From NCBI GenBank assembly GCA_030272155.1, contig CP126199.1:5010501-5074500 (forward strand): a DNA stretch of 64,000 nt, given 5' to 3'. Position numbers and translations under genes: made by a program. The notes under the pieces were generated by a model, which worked only from the letters and a program-made list of their open reading frames with translations, was not told where the DNA came from and searched no databases. Shown here in pieces: positions 53,915-64,000 of the stretch. The number at the start of each line of letters is the position of its first letter. Position 1 is the stretch's first letter. Origin of the DNA: Tetradesmus obliquus (taxonomy: Eukaryota > Chlorophyta > Chlorophyceae > Sphaeropleales > Scenedesmaceae).

Positions 53915-56900
53915 GGCGGCAGTTGGATTTGAGCTTGCTGCCTCCCTGTCAGTTGCATTGCTTGTTGCAGAGAGTGTTGGGGGTGGGGTGTTGTGCTGTG
54001 GCCGAGGCGCCATCCTGCTGTGCGTTGTGCCGCTCAACGCAGCCAACCGGAGCTGTGCGAGGCGTCCGTTGCAACTGCTGATGTGCTGATGTATCGCCAG
54101 CGCTGATGTATTGCTTCTGGCAGCTGCAGCAGCGCCTGCTGCTGGTGCAGTTGCCCTGGCTTGCGCAAGCGTGGCAGAGCAGGGCCAGCGTGGCTTGCTA
54201 TACAGCGCGCTGCCCTGGCTTGCGTAAGCGCGGCAGCGCAGGGCGAGCGTGGCTTGCTGCAGCACATGTGTGGGCTTGCTATACAGCGGGCTGCATATGT
54301 GTGCGGCGAGCCTGTCGTACGGCTGTTGCTGTTGTGCGGTTGCTGTGCTATATATGGTGGTTTGTGTGTTGCAGGTCTGATTGTTGGTCAGCAGCACATT
54401 CTATATATCATCTGGTGCGGTTTAGAGCCGCTGAGAGGCAGGAGTGTCTGCAACGTGAACCGCTGTGTTTCATGTTGCAGGGGAAGTGATGTGAGAAGAA
54501 CAGCTTGTACTTGCGCGATGCACATGCATGTTGCTAGGGTGCCTGCTGCGTAGAGTTCATACGGATGCATACTTAGCAGCACAGCAGGCAGCTGCTGTGA
54601 TGTCTGCTGTGTGGCATTGGCAGCAGCATTGGCAACATTCAGAGAGAAGTACTGCAGCAAAGCTGCACCCACAACTCAGCTGCCGGTTGCATTCGGGGCG
54701 CGCTGCTTGCTGGCCTCGACAATTTGCACATTGAACAGCTGATGCGACCGAGCGAGAAGTGCTTGCTAGTGCTGCTGCTGCTGCTGCTGCTGAGGCTTGC
54801 TTACATATGCTGGACATACTACAGCCTTGGACACAGTTGTACACAGCGTGTCTGCTTCGCCAGTGGTGCAGCCTTTGTTCTGTACAGCGTGTCGTTGGTG
54901 CAACTGCATCGATTGCAGCTGCAGTGGCTGCATGGGCTTGACAGGTTACTAGTATGGTGTGCATGTGCAATGCATGTACAGCTCACAACACAGCTGCTGT
55001 TTGTGGTGTGTTGATGACGGCAAGAAGTCTATTACACAGGCTGTGTCTTGACGCAAAGGCTTGCTGGTATTGGCTTTCGGGCCTTGCTCATGTCATGTCA
55101 TGTGTTCTTGGCAGCAGCCAAATGCAGCAGTTGCACTGCTGCAGGTAAGGCTGCTGCACAGTGCGGGTACCGCGTGTGCCTTTCAACAGTCTTGCTGTGT
55201 TGTCTCAAGGCAGCGCAAGCCGGCGCAGCCATCGCCCTACTCACAGCTCAATTTGGTGCGCCATGTGCGCCACCCCAGCAAAGTAACATGCTGCATCCTG
55301 GTCTTGGGTGGTGCATTGAGGCTTTAGGTTTCTGTTTGCAACAGTGTTTGTTGGGTTGCAACGTCTGTCGTTGGCTTGCTCTCCCCCGTGGCGTTTACCG
55401 TCCGCCAGTTACTGCTCATACGTCTGTGGTGCTCATATGCCGCTGGGACGTGCTTAACGACTAGTAACGGTTACTAGGAGTTTCGTGTCAATGGTGTGTG
55501 TGGGGCATGCGGGTGTGTTGCATGGTGCAGGTGGCCATGGTGTGGTGAAGAGCAGCTGCGTGTTTGTGTGTGTTAGATGACGGCGAGTTGTGTGGTGTTG
55601 TGTAGACACACTTGCAGAGGGTTAGGGGGCGGGGTTGGCTAGCAGATGGGCAGTAATGTGTACTACATTTGCTTCGGATGGGGTTTGAACGGGGTCGGGC
55701 CTTGGGTAGGCAGAGATTGATTTGATGAGTGCCTCACATGGTGCTGGCCAGCTGCAGCAGCTGCTGCTGCTGCTGGTTATCATGTTGCACGCGTCACAGT
55801 GCGCTGCAGTGTGCAGCAGCATCACTGCGCGTGTTGTTTTACGAGCATGTGCAGCAGCGCTTGGCGGCCGGAGTTGCAAGCCTGCTTGGATGGTTCCTTG
55901 ACAGCTCAGCAGCTGTTCTGGCTGAAACAGGTTGGCGTGTCATACCTGCGTGTCCACATGCAGCGGTTGTGCATCACGCAGCAATGCAGCCTGCGTGCAA
56001 GCGTACTTTCAACACACACAGCCAGCAGTGTGTGTGCATGCACCACACTGCAGCAGCTGATGCATGCGTGCCAGCTCACCTCCTGAGCAGCAGCGTACTC
56101 ACCAGTCTGCTGCTGCTCAGCACAGCGTGTTACATCATCAGGCTTGGCACAAGTCGCTTTGTGACGAGCCTTGCAGACACGATTTGTCATTGTCTTGCCT
56201 AATCCTTTGCAGCAGCTGCTGACTTCAGGGCTTGAAGCTGCTCAGCCTTGCGCTGGGATTGTGGCTAATCTTATGCTGTGCAGCATGCGTCCTCCAGAGT
56301 GGTTGCAAGCAACAGCAGCGGGTTCAAGCTGTGTGCTGGGGCTGCAGCTGTTGCTGGTGTACTTTTAGGCCTGGATCTTGCCCGCAAGAATGACGGATGT
56401 GCATGCATGGCTGGTGCTGCAAGTGCACCAATCACACTTCTGCCATCGTGATGTAACTGCTTCAGTACATACGGTACGCATACCACACTGTCACAGCGCA
56501 AGTTGCGCTTTGTGTTTGAACATCTGCTAGGCCGGCGCAGTGCAGAAGTCCTAAAAAGCCAATGCATATATTCCTGCCCAACTGCAATCTGCAAGGGCGT
56601 ACGCCACGCGTGGCTCTGACATCCCTGTGCAGAAAAAGGCAGTCCTACAGGCCTAGTCCATCACCAGTAGGACGTTACACAACGAGCGCACCGCCCATTG
56701 AAAAGCCATTTCCAAGCGCATTGCACCTGCAAGCAGTGTCGATAGCCTTGTCAGCATGGCATGAGTTGTGGCTGCCGCTCCACATACTGATGGCATGCCG
56801 CATGCCATCATATCAAACATTGCACAGCGCTAGCGCATTGCATGCCTGATGCGGCAAAAAACAGCCAGCATCGTACCGTCTTTTATGTTCAGCGAACAAG

Positions 56901-58239
56901 GGCGGCTCATCAGATGGCGACTGCGCTCCAGAAATGATAACCCAGCCGCGACGGCAGACACAATTGTTGTGCTATTTAAGCAGAATGGTTCCCTCACATC
57001 CACACACACGCCTGCATGAACTGACCAAAATGTGAGCACTATAGACGAGTGCTTGTTGCACTGTAAGGCTGAGCCGACACAGCAGCACCCACAAAATGCG
57101 TCAACACCTCGCACACTAGGCGATGACTCACTCGCAGTACAGACTTCAACCTCCACATGTGGCTGAGCGCCAAATGACAGCGGCCTAGAGCAGCCATCGC
57201 CACTAGCATGCATTCATCTGCAAGCATGCCTATACACGTCAGGATGCATTGTCTTCAAAAAGCAATGTAGGGTCTGCAAGCAACGGGTTCATACTGCACA
57301 TACGGCGCAAGTGCCAGCATCCGCTTGCAGGACAACACCCTGCAGACAAACCTCAACTGCTGCTCGCCTGCGAAAAACACCTGATTCTGTGAGCCACCAC
57401 GGCTGCCATTGTCCGCACACAAGCGCTCAGCAGCAGCTGGCAAGGCTTGCTGCATCACTCGCGGCAAATAAAACAGCAGCGTCATACGGCCACAGGCCAC
57501 TCCAACATTTTTTCAAACACCTAAACCAAAACCTCGAACACAGTAATGTACAAGCTGCATGGCCAGTTGTTCTGCACATGCTGCTGGCCAGGCAACCCAT
57601 GCAAAAGCAGCGACGCCCAAGGCCCTATTGTCGACAATTCAAAAACACCCTCCAACAGCAGTGCCACGTCATGCGGTGCAGCACACAACAGCCCTTTCTG
57701 GTGCAGCATCACCGCACAGTGGCAGCACGTCATGTAACACCCGACCCCTCCCACTGTTGGTACACAGACATAACTCGTGACCTGCACCTCATCTAAAAAA
57801 AACCGTACAGCTCGTGCTAAGCCTTTTTGCTGCTGAGGTACCTGCTCAACCGTTCATCATGCACTGCTGCACTGCAGCAAAGGCAGCAGCTGCGGTCAAC
57901 CGCACTCCTCTTCCCTCCCTCCCACCAAAACAATGCGCATCCCTCTGCGCTGTCCCACCCTTAGCTTGACAGCTGATCAGCTCTTCACAAACCGGCTGTG
58001 TACCACGCCTACAGAAGCACAACCAACATGTGCAGCACAGCCGTGATCATGCAAGCATCAGCGCACGTGGTGGTGTGCATCGTACAACATTGTACCGTGC
58101 ATGCACACGCGCCATGAACCTGCCGACACTGCACTGCCAACGCAGGTTGTTGACATAGAACTTGGTTGTCATGCTGTCTGGCGTTGACCAGCAGACCAGA
58201 CCACACACGCCACTGCTTCAGAGGCGCTCAGCGCATCTC
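53915..58239. other. long stretch without a supported gene
   Basis: It contains a two-unit repeat of about 70 bp at 54150-54290, a short CTG run at 54768-54791, and a 17-bp near-palindrome (ctagtaac-g-gttactag) at 55461-55477. Frames at about 55728-56202 and 56171-56368 (plus) and 57255-57500 and 58009-58206 (minus) are not low-complexity throughout, but I cannot place them in any family. Part of the right half may be introns and 3' exons of the minus-strand gene whose exon lies at 58950-59240. Confidence 0.35.
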
Positions 58240-58985
58240 ACAACCACTCAGCACCACGGCAGCGTGCAGCTGCTGTTAGCGGGTGGTGGCCCTGCAGCCA
58301 CCTGAACTTACCCCCAACACCCGGCCACTGACTGCAGGAACTGGCCAGCTGCGCATCTCACAACCACTCAGCACCAGGGCAGCGCGCACCTGCTGTCAGC
58401 GGGCAGTGGCCCCGCAGCCACCTGCACTTCACCCCCAACACCCCGCCGCAAAGTCAAGCCTGACTGCACATATCTCTATTTGCTGCACCACTCAGCACCA
58501 GGGCAGCGTGCACCTGCTGTCAGCCAGTGGTGGCCCCGCAGCCACCTGAACTCACTTTGCCAGCCAGCTGCAAAATCAAGCGTGAGTGCAGACCTTACTG
58601 CACCACTCAGCACCAGGGCAGCGTGCACCTGCTGTCAGCCGGTGGTGGCCCCGCAGCCACCTGAACTCACTTTGCCAGCCAGCTGCAAAATCAAGCGTGA
58701 GTGCAGACTTTACTGCAGCACTCAGCAGAAAAGGCAGCGTGCACCTGCTGTCAGCTGGTGGCGGCCCAGCAGCCAGCAGGATCGCCAGCAGCACCCACTC
58801 CTACAATTAAGCCTGACTGCATATATTCTGTTTGCTGCAGCACTCTGCACCAGGGCAGCGTGCACCTGCTGCCAGCCGGTGCCGGCCCGGCAGCCGCCTG
58901 CACTCACCCCCCTACGATCAAGCCTGACTGTACATCTTGCTGCACAGTTCAGCACCAGGGCAGCGTGCACCTGCTGTCAGCCGGT
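58240..58985 (-). repeat. seven-rung ladder derived from the end of a minus-strand exon
   Basis: Units of about 105-125 bp contain 'ggcagcgtgcacctgctgtc' (plus strand), with copies near 58260, 58380, 58507, 58618, 58733, 58856 and 58961. On the minus strand each unit reads as the end of an exon, CCACCGGCTGACAGCAG, followed by a GTGCAC donor. The rightmost unit is continuous with the exon at 58950-59240, so the array lies in its downstream intron. Confidence 0.85.
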
Positions 58986-59191
58986 GGCGGCCCCGCAGCC
59001 AGCAGGATCGCCAGCAGCACCAGCACTGCAGCAGCCAGCCCCACCCCCTGGAAGGGTGCCGAGCTCCACGCATTCAGCAGCCATGCCTCCTCCCGCTTAA
59101 TTGCATCGCGCGTCATTTTGGCGGCGGGGTCAAACGGCACGGAGCGGCGGCTGCTGCTGCTGCTGCTGGTGCGCACGTTGGAGCGGAAGCC

Positions 59192-59222
<31 letters not shown>

Positions 59223-59240
59223 GGGCGGTCGCTCGTGAAG
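58968..59240 (-). CDS. internal exon of an unidentified membrane protein (partial)
   Basis: On the minus strand, an acceptor GCACGCAG at 59248-59241 is followed by a frame encoding a Ser-rich, Arg-containing linker, then SVPFDPAAKMTRDAIKREEA, WLLNAWSSAPFQGVGLA and a hydrophobic stretch AAVLVLLAILLAAG. It ends at PPPADSR with a GTGCAC donor (about 58968). Phase on entry is 1 and on exit 2 (that is, one and two bases of the split codon). The (AGC)n Ser runs read CAG/AGC on the coding strand, as in other exons here. A cytosolic, basic N-terminal part and one membrane helix are likely. I do not recognise the family, and neither the 5' nor the 3' exons could be assigned. Confidence 0.5.
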
Positions 59241-60369
59241 CTGCGTGCACAGCGGGCAGCAAGGCAATCACAAATGGTGTTATTGAACAGCCAGACTTAT
59301 ACGTTTCAGAATGTTCAATGGGGAGGGAAGGGCGCGTGATGTATCAGCAGTACAGATGCGTGCTGCGTGGTCTATCAAGCTGTGGGGCGGCACTGTACGC
59401 TTGCAGGATGACAGCTGCTGCCCCAGGCCTGAATATGCAGAAGAAGGCAACCCCCTGTGTCCAGCTGCACACAGTGTGCACAGCAACACTGTAAGGGTAA
59501 CAGACGCGTTTGCAGGCGCATGCTACTGCAGCTGCGTGGGTTGAAGCCACCCCTACATTAGAGTGTGACATGCCACTCAGCAGCAGTGTCAGCAATGGGG
59601 CTGGCACTGTAACTGTTGCAGGACAGGCGACCTCACGATGCCAGGAGCTACAAGCATGTCATAACATACTGTTGCTAAATAGTCCTGCATTGAAGCCGTA
59701 CCCACCTGCTCCATTCCCTGTCCCAATCTACTTGGCCCCTGCCATCACTCTTGTCAGCACCAACAGTCACTGCAAGCTGCCTGTTGGTGGTGCTGGCCTG
59801 CAGCACAGCAGCAGGCACAGGTAACACGTTGTTGGTGACGAGGCCACGTTGACCGAGCTGTGAAGCCGGTGCACGCACAGGAGACTGCCAGCCAACTGCT
59901 GCTGTTCATCATGACAACGCCTGACTCACCTGCCGCCTGGTGGCTGGCAGCAGCCGATGGGCGCTGAAACTGGATGCTACTAGTGGGCTGGCCATGGTTC
60001 TGGCTACTGCAGTGGCGTCGCTGCGCGAAGGCGGTGTTGGAGAAGAACGCTCAAGGCACACGCCAACTATACTAGCAGGTGACCGTACAGCTCAAAGATG
60101 CTTGACGTGAGATTAAAAGCAAGCATGCGTTGATCTCCAAACGGTGATGGAAACCAGCGCTGTAAGATGAAGCGCACTGTTACAACAGCACCTGAACTTG
60201 GCGCCCAGTGCATTGTTCAGTGTGGTGCTGTGCAGGTGTAGGATCAAGCAGGTTAGGTACAGGTCGGGTGTTTGCACGCTGCGCACAAGAGGTCGATCGT
60301 GCCGCCCACCACTTGCTGCTTCAGTGTAGCCACCCCGACTGCAACAAGCAAACACACATTGCTTCAAAC
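59241..60369. other. intergenic or 5' part of the minus-strand gene; promoter of eIF3m
   Basis: Upstream exons of the minus-strand membrane protein may lie here, but I cannot pick them out. The right end should hold the eIF3m promoter, so the two genes are probably divergent. Confidence 0.35.
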
Positions 60370-62357
60370 ATGACCATAACTGTGGTTGAGACGTATGAGG
60401 AGGACTCACACATCGCAGTAGCTAGGCACATCGCTTCGCTGCTGGATGAGGGGCAGGTAGGCGCTCAGCTAGGCCGTAGCGCTGCGTTTACTGTCATAAG
60501 AGATTTTAATACTTTGTCTATATTTACATATCGCCGATCACGCTTATGTGGGGTCACTTTGCTGAGCCTGGCGCGCTGCTTTTGGTTGGATGTGCCTGCC
60601 GGCGAGCCTGTTCTTGAGCCTTTCAGCAGCTGCATAGCTGCCAGCAGGAGAAAGCAGCTGCAGTACGTTCAGGAAGATTGAACATGGCAGCATGTGGCTG
60701 TGCTGCAGCCCTGGCAACGACAGGAGCCTCCAGCAACGAGCTGCTGCTGCTGTGTGTTCTGTACTGCCCGCTGCGCTGCGCAGGCCAAGACAGCACTCGC
60801 AGACACGCCAGGCTCGCTGTTCCTGCAAGAGGCAGCAAAGCTTGCTGCTGATGGCCGTTATGACGAGCTTGTCAAGAAGCTGTCAGCACACCTGGACCTG
60901 GTGTTTGCAAAGTGCAGTGACAAAGGTGAGGCGCTGGCTGGCTTTTTATTTTCCATATGCTGCAGCTGCATCCAAAGCCACGCACAGCAGCAGCATCGGC
61001 AGCTGCAGCAGCTACAGCCGTTGTCAAGTACAGTAGCCACTGCAGCCGTTGTCGTAAGGCAGAGGCAAAGAAGCTGTGCAGCAGCAGCAGCAGCAGCAGC
61101 ATGCTATGGTGGTGCAGCAGCTGTTGTCTCGGTATGGTGCAGCTGCAGCATGAATGGGGCTGTTGTCAGTCACTAACACAGCGAGTTGCCTAAAGTAACG
61201 TTTAACAACACACCCAGTGCTGGCTCCAAGAGTATTGGCGGTTCCGCAACACGTACCCGCCCAGGTGTAAAAAAGCGGGCAGCACCAGCGCTTGACAGGG
61301 TCCAGACATGTGCAGCCGCGTGCAACTGCGTGCAATATGGCACCATGTGCGAAGCCTGGCAACGAGTGTGCGCTGCAGCAGGCGACAGCTAAGGATAGCT
61401 TCAGCAAGCGTGCACCAAGCAGCCGTGGCAACAGCGCATTGTGTATGGCACCACACACACACATTGCCGTTGACAGCAACATGCGAATCAGGCAGCACGC
61501 ACAAGAACACCGTGTATATGTTGCGGAGGATGAATCCTGCTGCTGCTGCTGCCGCAGAGGCGGAGTGCATTGTGTCGGTGATCTCTCTGCTGGTGGCGCG
61601 CCTGGACAAGGACAGCCACCTCACGGAGCTGGCCCGCAAGCTGGCGCTGGACATCAGCAAGCAGGTGTGGTGTTATGGTTTTGCAAATATATTAGCATGC
61701 ACCTCTGTGCCTGTGCATGCTAGCAACAGCATCAGCACATGTAGCACCTACATTACAGAGCTGGCCCGCAAGCTGGCGCTGGACATCAGCAAGCAGGTGT
61801 GGTTTGATGGCTTTGCAAACAATTCAGCATGCTAGCAGCAGTAACAGCACATGTAGCAGCGTATTCACTGAGCATGCCCGCAAGCTGGCGCTGGACATCA
61901 GCAAGCAGGTGTGATGTTATGGTTCTGCAAACAGTTTGCATGCTAGCAGCAGCAGCAGCAGCACATGCAGCACATGTAGCAGCCGCCTCACGCAGCTGAC
62001 CCGCAGGCTAGCCCTGGACATCAGCAAGCAGGTACGATGTTATGGTTTTGCCAACAGTTTGGCATGCTAGCAGCAGCAGCAGCAGCACATGTAGCAGCCA
62101 CCTCACGGAGTCGGCCCGCAAGCTGGCACTGGACATTAGCAAGCAGGTGTGTCTGCTGTAGCTTTGCAAACCGTTGGTCATGCTAGCAGCGGCAGCAGCA
62201 CATGTAGCAGCCGCCTCACGCAGCCGACCCGCAGGCTAGCCCTGGACATCAGCAAGCAAGTGCTGTTGTTGTCCACTCGTGTGCTCAAACTTCCAGCACC
62301 ATAATGCTTATGGCGCCTGCCTGTGCATACATTGCTCTTATGCCGTACCTGCTGCCA

Positions 62358-62393
<36 letters not shown>

Positions 62394-64000
62394 CAGCCTG
62401 AGGTGGCGGGTGAGGCGAAGCTCAACGGGCTGCTGGCGCTGTACAGCAGCTGCTCCACAGCGCCTGCGCGCTACATGGTGCTGCTGCAGACGCTGGAGTT
62501 TGCGAAGCAGAGCAAGCAGCTGGCTGCGCTGCTGGTGCCTGTTGTGAGGGTGAGCGGATAGCTGCTGGGCGCTTGGGGGTGGGGTGAAAGATGGAGCCAC
62601 TTTGGTTGCCTGTTGTGAGGCTGGGTGGTGAGGCCAAGCAGCTGGCTGCACTGCCGGTGTCTGTTGTGAGGGTGAGCGGAAAGCTGCTGGGCGCTTGGGG
62701 GTGGGGTGAAAGATGGAGCCACTTTGGTTGCCTGCTGTGAGGGTGGGTGGTGAGGCCAAGCAGCTGGCTGCACTGCCGGTGCCTGTTGTGAGGGTGAGCG
62801 GGGAGCGGGGAGTCAAGCTGCTGGGCATGTTTTTGTTTTGGGTGGAAGAGCAGGTCACATTGGTTGTTGTTTTGCAGCTAGGTAGCAGCTGGATACAGAG
62901 CATTGAAAGGGTTGCATGTGCTTGGTAGACGCAGCAGTATGGAGTTGGGGAGTGGCTGTGTGGGTGGCTACGCAGCAGGAAGTGTGACCGTTGTTGGCCG
63001 ATGAAGATTCAAACAAACACTATCCTTATCTACATTGTTTGATGTCCAGTGATAATCCGTGACTTCCGAGGCCTCTGGGGTGCTTGAGTGTGTTTGAGCA
63101 GGCAGCATGCCCGCGGCTCTGCTGTTACTTTATGTGTTACTATATGTCTGTAGTCTTCACAGGAAGCTGCCGGACGGCAGTCCAAAGGTGCAGCAGCAGT
63201 GCACAGTTGAACCATGCCTGCTTTGTCCTCCTGCAAGCTGGTGTGCGATCTTCCTGCAAGCTGATGTGTGCTCTTCCTGCAAGCTGATGTGTGATGTTTC
63301 TGCAAGCTTATGTGTGATCGTCTTGCAAGCCGATGTGTGATCGTCCTGCAAGCTGATGTGTGATCTTCCTGCAAGCTGGTGCGATCTTCCTCCTTCAAGA
63401 AGGGTTTGTCGCTTTGAGCCAGCAACTGCGGCATGCACACCATACATTGTACACCATACATTGTAAGGCACAACAAAACATGCAGTGTTGGAACCTTCTC
63501 CGGCTTGTCTTAGGGCTATAGTGTCATGACTCCGCATGCCCCTGCTGCTGCCGCTGCTGCTGCTGCTGCTGCTGCAGGGCAAGGCCGAGGAGTGGCGTCG
63601 CACCTGGGGCCTCAAGCCCAGCATGGCCATTGAGCTGTACCTGCAGCTGGCAGCACTCATGAAGGTGGGGCGGTTTAGGGTTTTTAGGGTTTGAACAAGG
63701 GTTTAGGAGGGTTTTGGAACCTAGGGTTTGGGGTTTTGTGTGTGGCTTATGTGTTAGGATGAGATTGCTGCTGGATGTTTATGTGTACGGTAGTGCACCA
63801 TTGCATGCTGTGGTGTACTGATTGAGAGGTTGCATTGTGCACTGCTGTTGTGAGCTGATGACATGTGTGTGCAGCAGTGGAGGGCAGTCGGTGCTGGTGT
63901 GGAGTGGCCAGTGATGATCAAACACACGTAAAAAACCTTATCTACATTGTTTGACACCCAATGATATCCAGTGATCCCTGAGGCCAACCATGCATGCACA
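60370..64000 (+). CDS. translation initiation factor eIF3 subunit m, 5' part (continues beyond window)
   Basis: Five exons are visible: 60370-60456, 60784-60925, 61558-61664, 62397-62549 and 63578-63664, with the gene running off the right end. The protein starts MTITVVETYEEDSHIAVARH. It continues with LFLQEAAKLAADGRYDELVK, EAECIVSVISLLVARLDKDS, LTELARKLALDISKQ|PEVAG, KLNGLLALYSSCSTAPARYM, VLLQTLEFAKQSKQLAALLV and KAEEWRRTWGLKPSMAIELY. This order matches the helical-repeat part of eIF3m that precedes the PCI/winged-helix domain (compare the plant pattern LxxLFNLYNLL...ARFQVYMKALELA...EWNI). eIF3m is a core subunit of the eIF3 octamer that binds the 40S subunit. Exons carry no low-complexity insert, unlike most genes here. 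The introns hold long ladders and telomere-like repeats. Confidence 0.87.
61755..62268 (+). repeat. five extra copies of eIF3m exon 3 end
   Basis: The exon 3 end ('aagctggcgctggacatcag' at 61637) with its AAGCAG|GT donor recurs at about 61770, 61882, 61997, 62118 and 62231, spaced about 112-121 bp. Linkers share 'gcatgctagcagcag' and 'cacatgtagcagc'. Copies are 80-95% alike by eye. Confidence 0.93.
62560..62815 (+). repeat. ladder of eIF3m exon 4 end
   Basis: The exon 4 end (coding SKQLAALLVPVVR with AGG|GTGAGCGG donor) recurs near 62630-62680 and 62755-62800, about 126 bp apart. Linkers share 'gggcgcttgggggtggggtg' and a mini-copy of 'gttgcctgttgtgag'. Confidence 0.9.
63670..63740 (+). repeat. 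telomere-like TTTAGGG stretch inside eIF3m intron
   Basis: Within 80 bp after the exon 5 donor there are six or seven imperfect TTTAGGG / TTTTTAGGG / GGGTTT motifs. Confidence 0.8.

Noticed and set aside
55728-56368. Possible peroxin- or membrane-protein exons
   Set aside because: Looked less repetitive than neighbours, but no motif could be matched and phases do not join.
58240-58985. Plus-strand multi-frame 'repeat protein' over the ~115-bp array
   Set aside because: Better explained as an intronic ladder of a minus-strand exon end; unit length is not a stable multiple of three.

Overview
This looks like nuclear DNA of a green alga, probably a chlorophycean (Scenedesmaceae/Sphaeropleales-like is my best guess, Haematococcus-like possible). 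The reasons are intron-dense genes, pervasive CTG/CAG microsatellites, poly-Gln/Ala/Ser insertions in proteins, a TGTAA poly(A) signal, and a gene content with chloroplast and starch functions (a PAO-type Rieske oxygenase, a CBM20 starch-binding protein) next to ordinary eukaryotic genes. There are no operons, rRNA or tRNA genes or CRISPR arrays that I can support. All multi-exon models below were built by hand from reading frame, GT/AG sites and intron phase. In every complete model the exon lengths sum to a multiple of three.

Layout: 1-4179 is mostly non-coding with a degenerate minisatellite and one orphan minus-strand exon candidate. 4180-6600 (+) is an RmlD/MAT2B-like NAD(P)-dependent reductase. 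7564-9546 (+) is a secreted protein with lytic polysaccharide monooxygenase (LPMO) features. 12389-12658 (-) is a twin-CX9C mitochondrial protein. 13159-16158 (-) is an Hsp70-like protein with only the ATPase domain, divergent from 16480-25372 (+), a TMEM245-like membrane protein. 26339-32124 (+) is a PHO4/PTB-type phosphate transporter with 16 exons, three of them microexons. 32125-36156 is gene-poor, with a structured-RNA candidate and an SF3B3-like fragment. 36157-44822 (+) is a PAO-like Rieske oxygenase whose last intron hosts a small repeat-flanked element. 46122-48984 (+) is an SLC10A7/RCH1-type transporter. 50219-53914 (+) is a CBM20 plus coiled-coil protein. 58950-59240 (-) is one exon of an unidentified membrane protein. 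60370 to the window end (+) is the 5' part of eIF3 subunit m.

The most unusual thing is not a single gene. In nearly every intron-containing gene, introns hold one to several tandem, decayed copies of the edge of a neighbouring exon together with its splice site, usually at about 115-135 bp spacing. I call these exon-edge ladders. At one PTB intron the two splice junctions lie in two copies of the same segment, as expected if the intron arose by tandem duplication of an AG|GT-containing segment. In parallel, triplet repeats are strand-polarised: long runs read CTG on the sense strand inside introns but CAG/AGC/GCA inside exons, on both genome strands.
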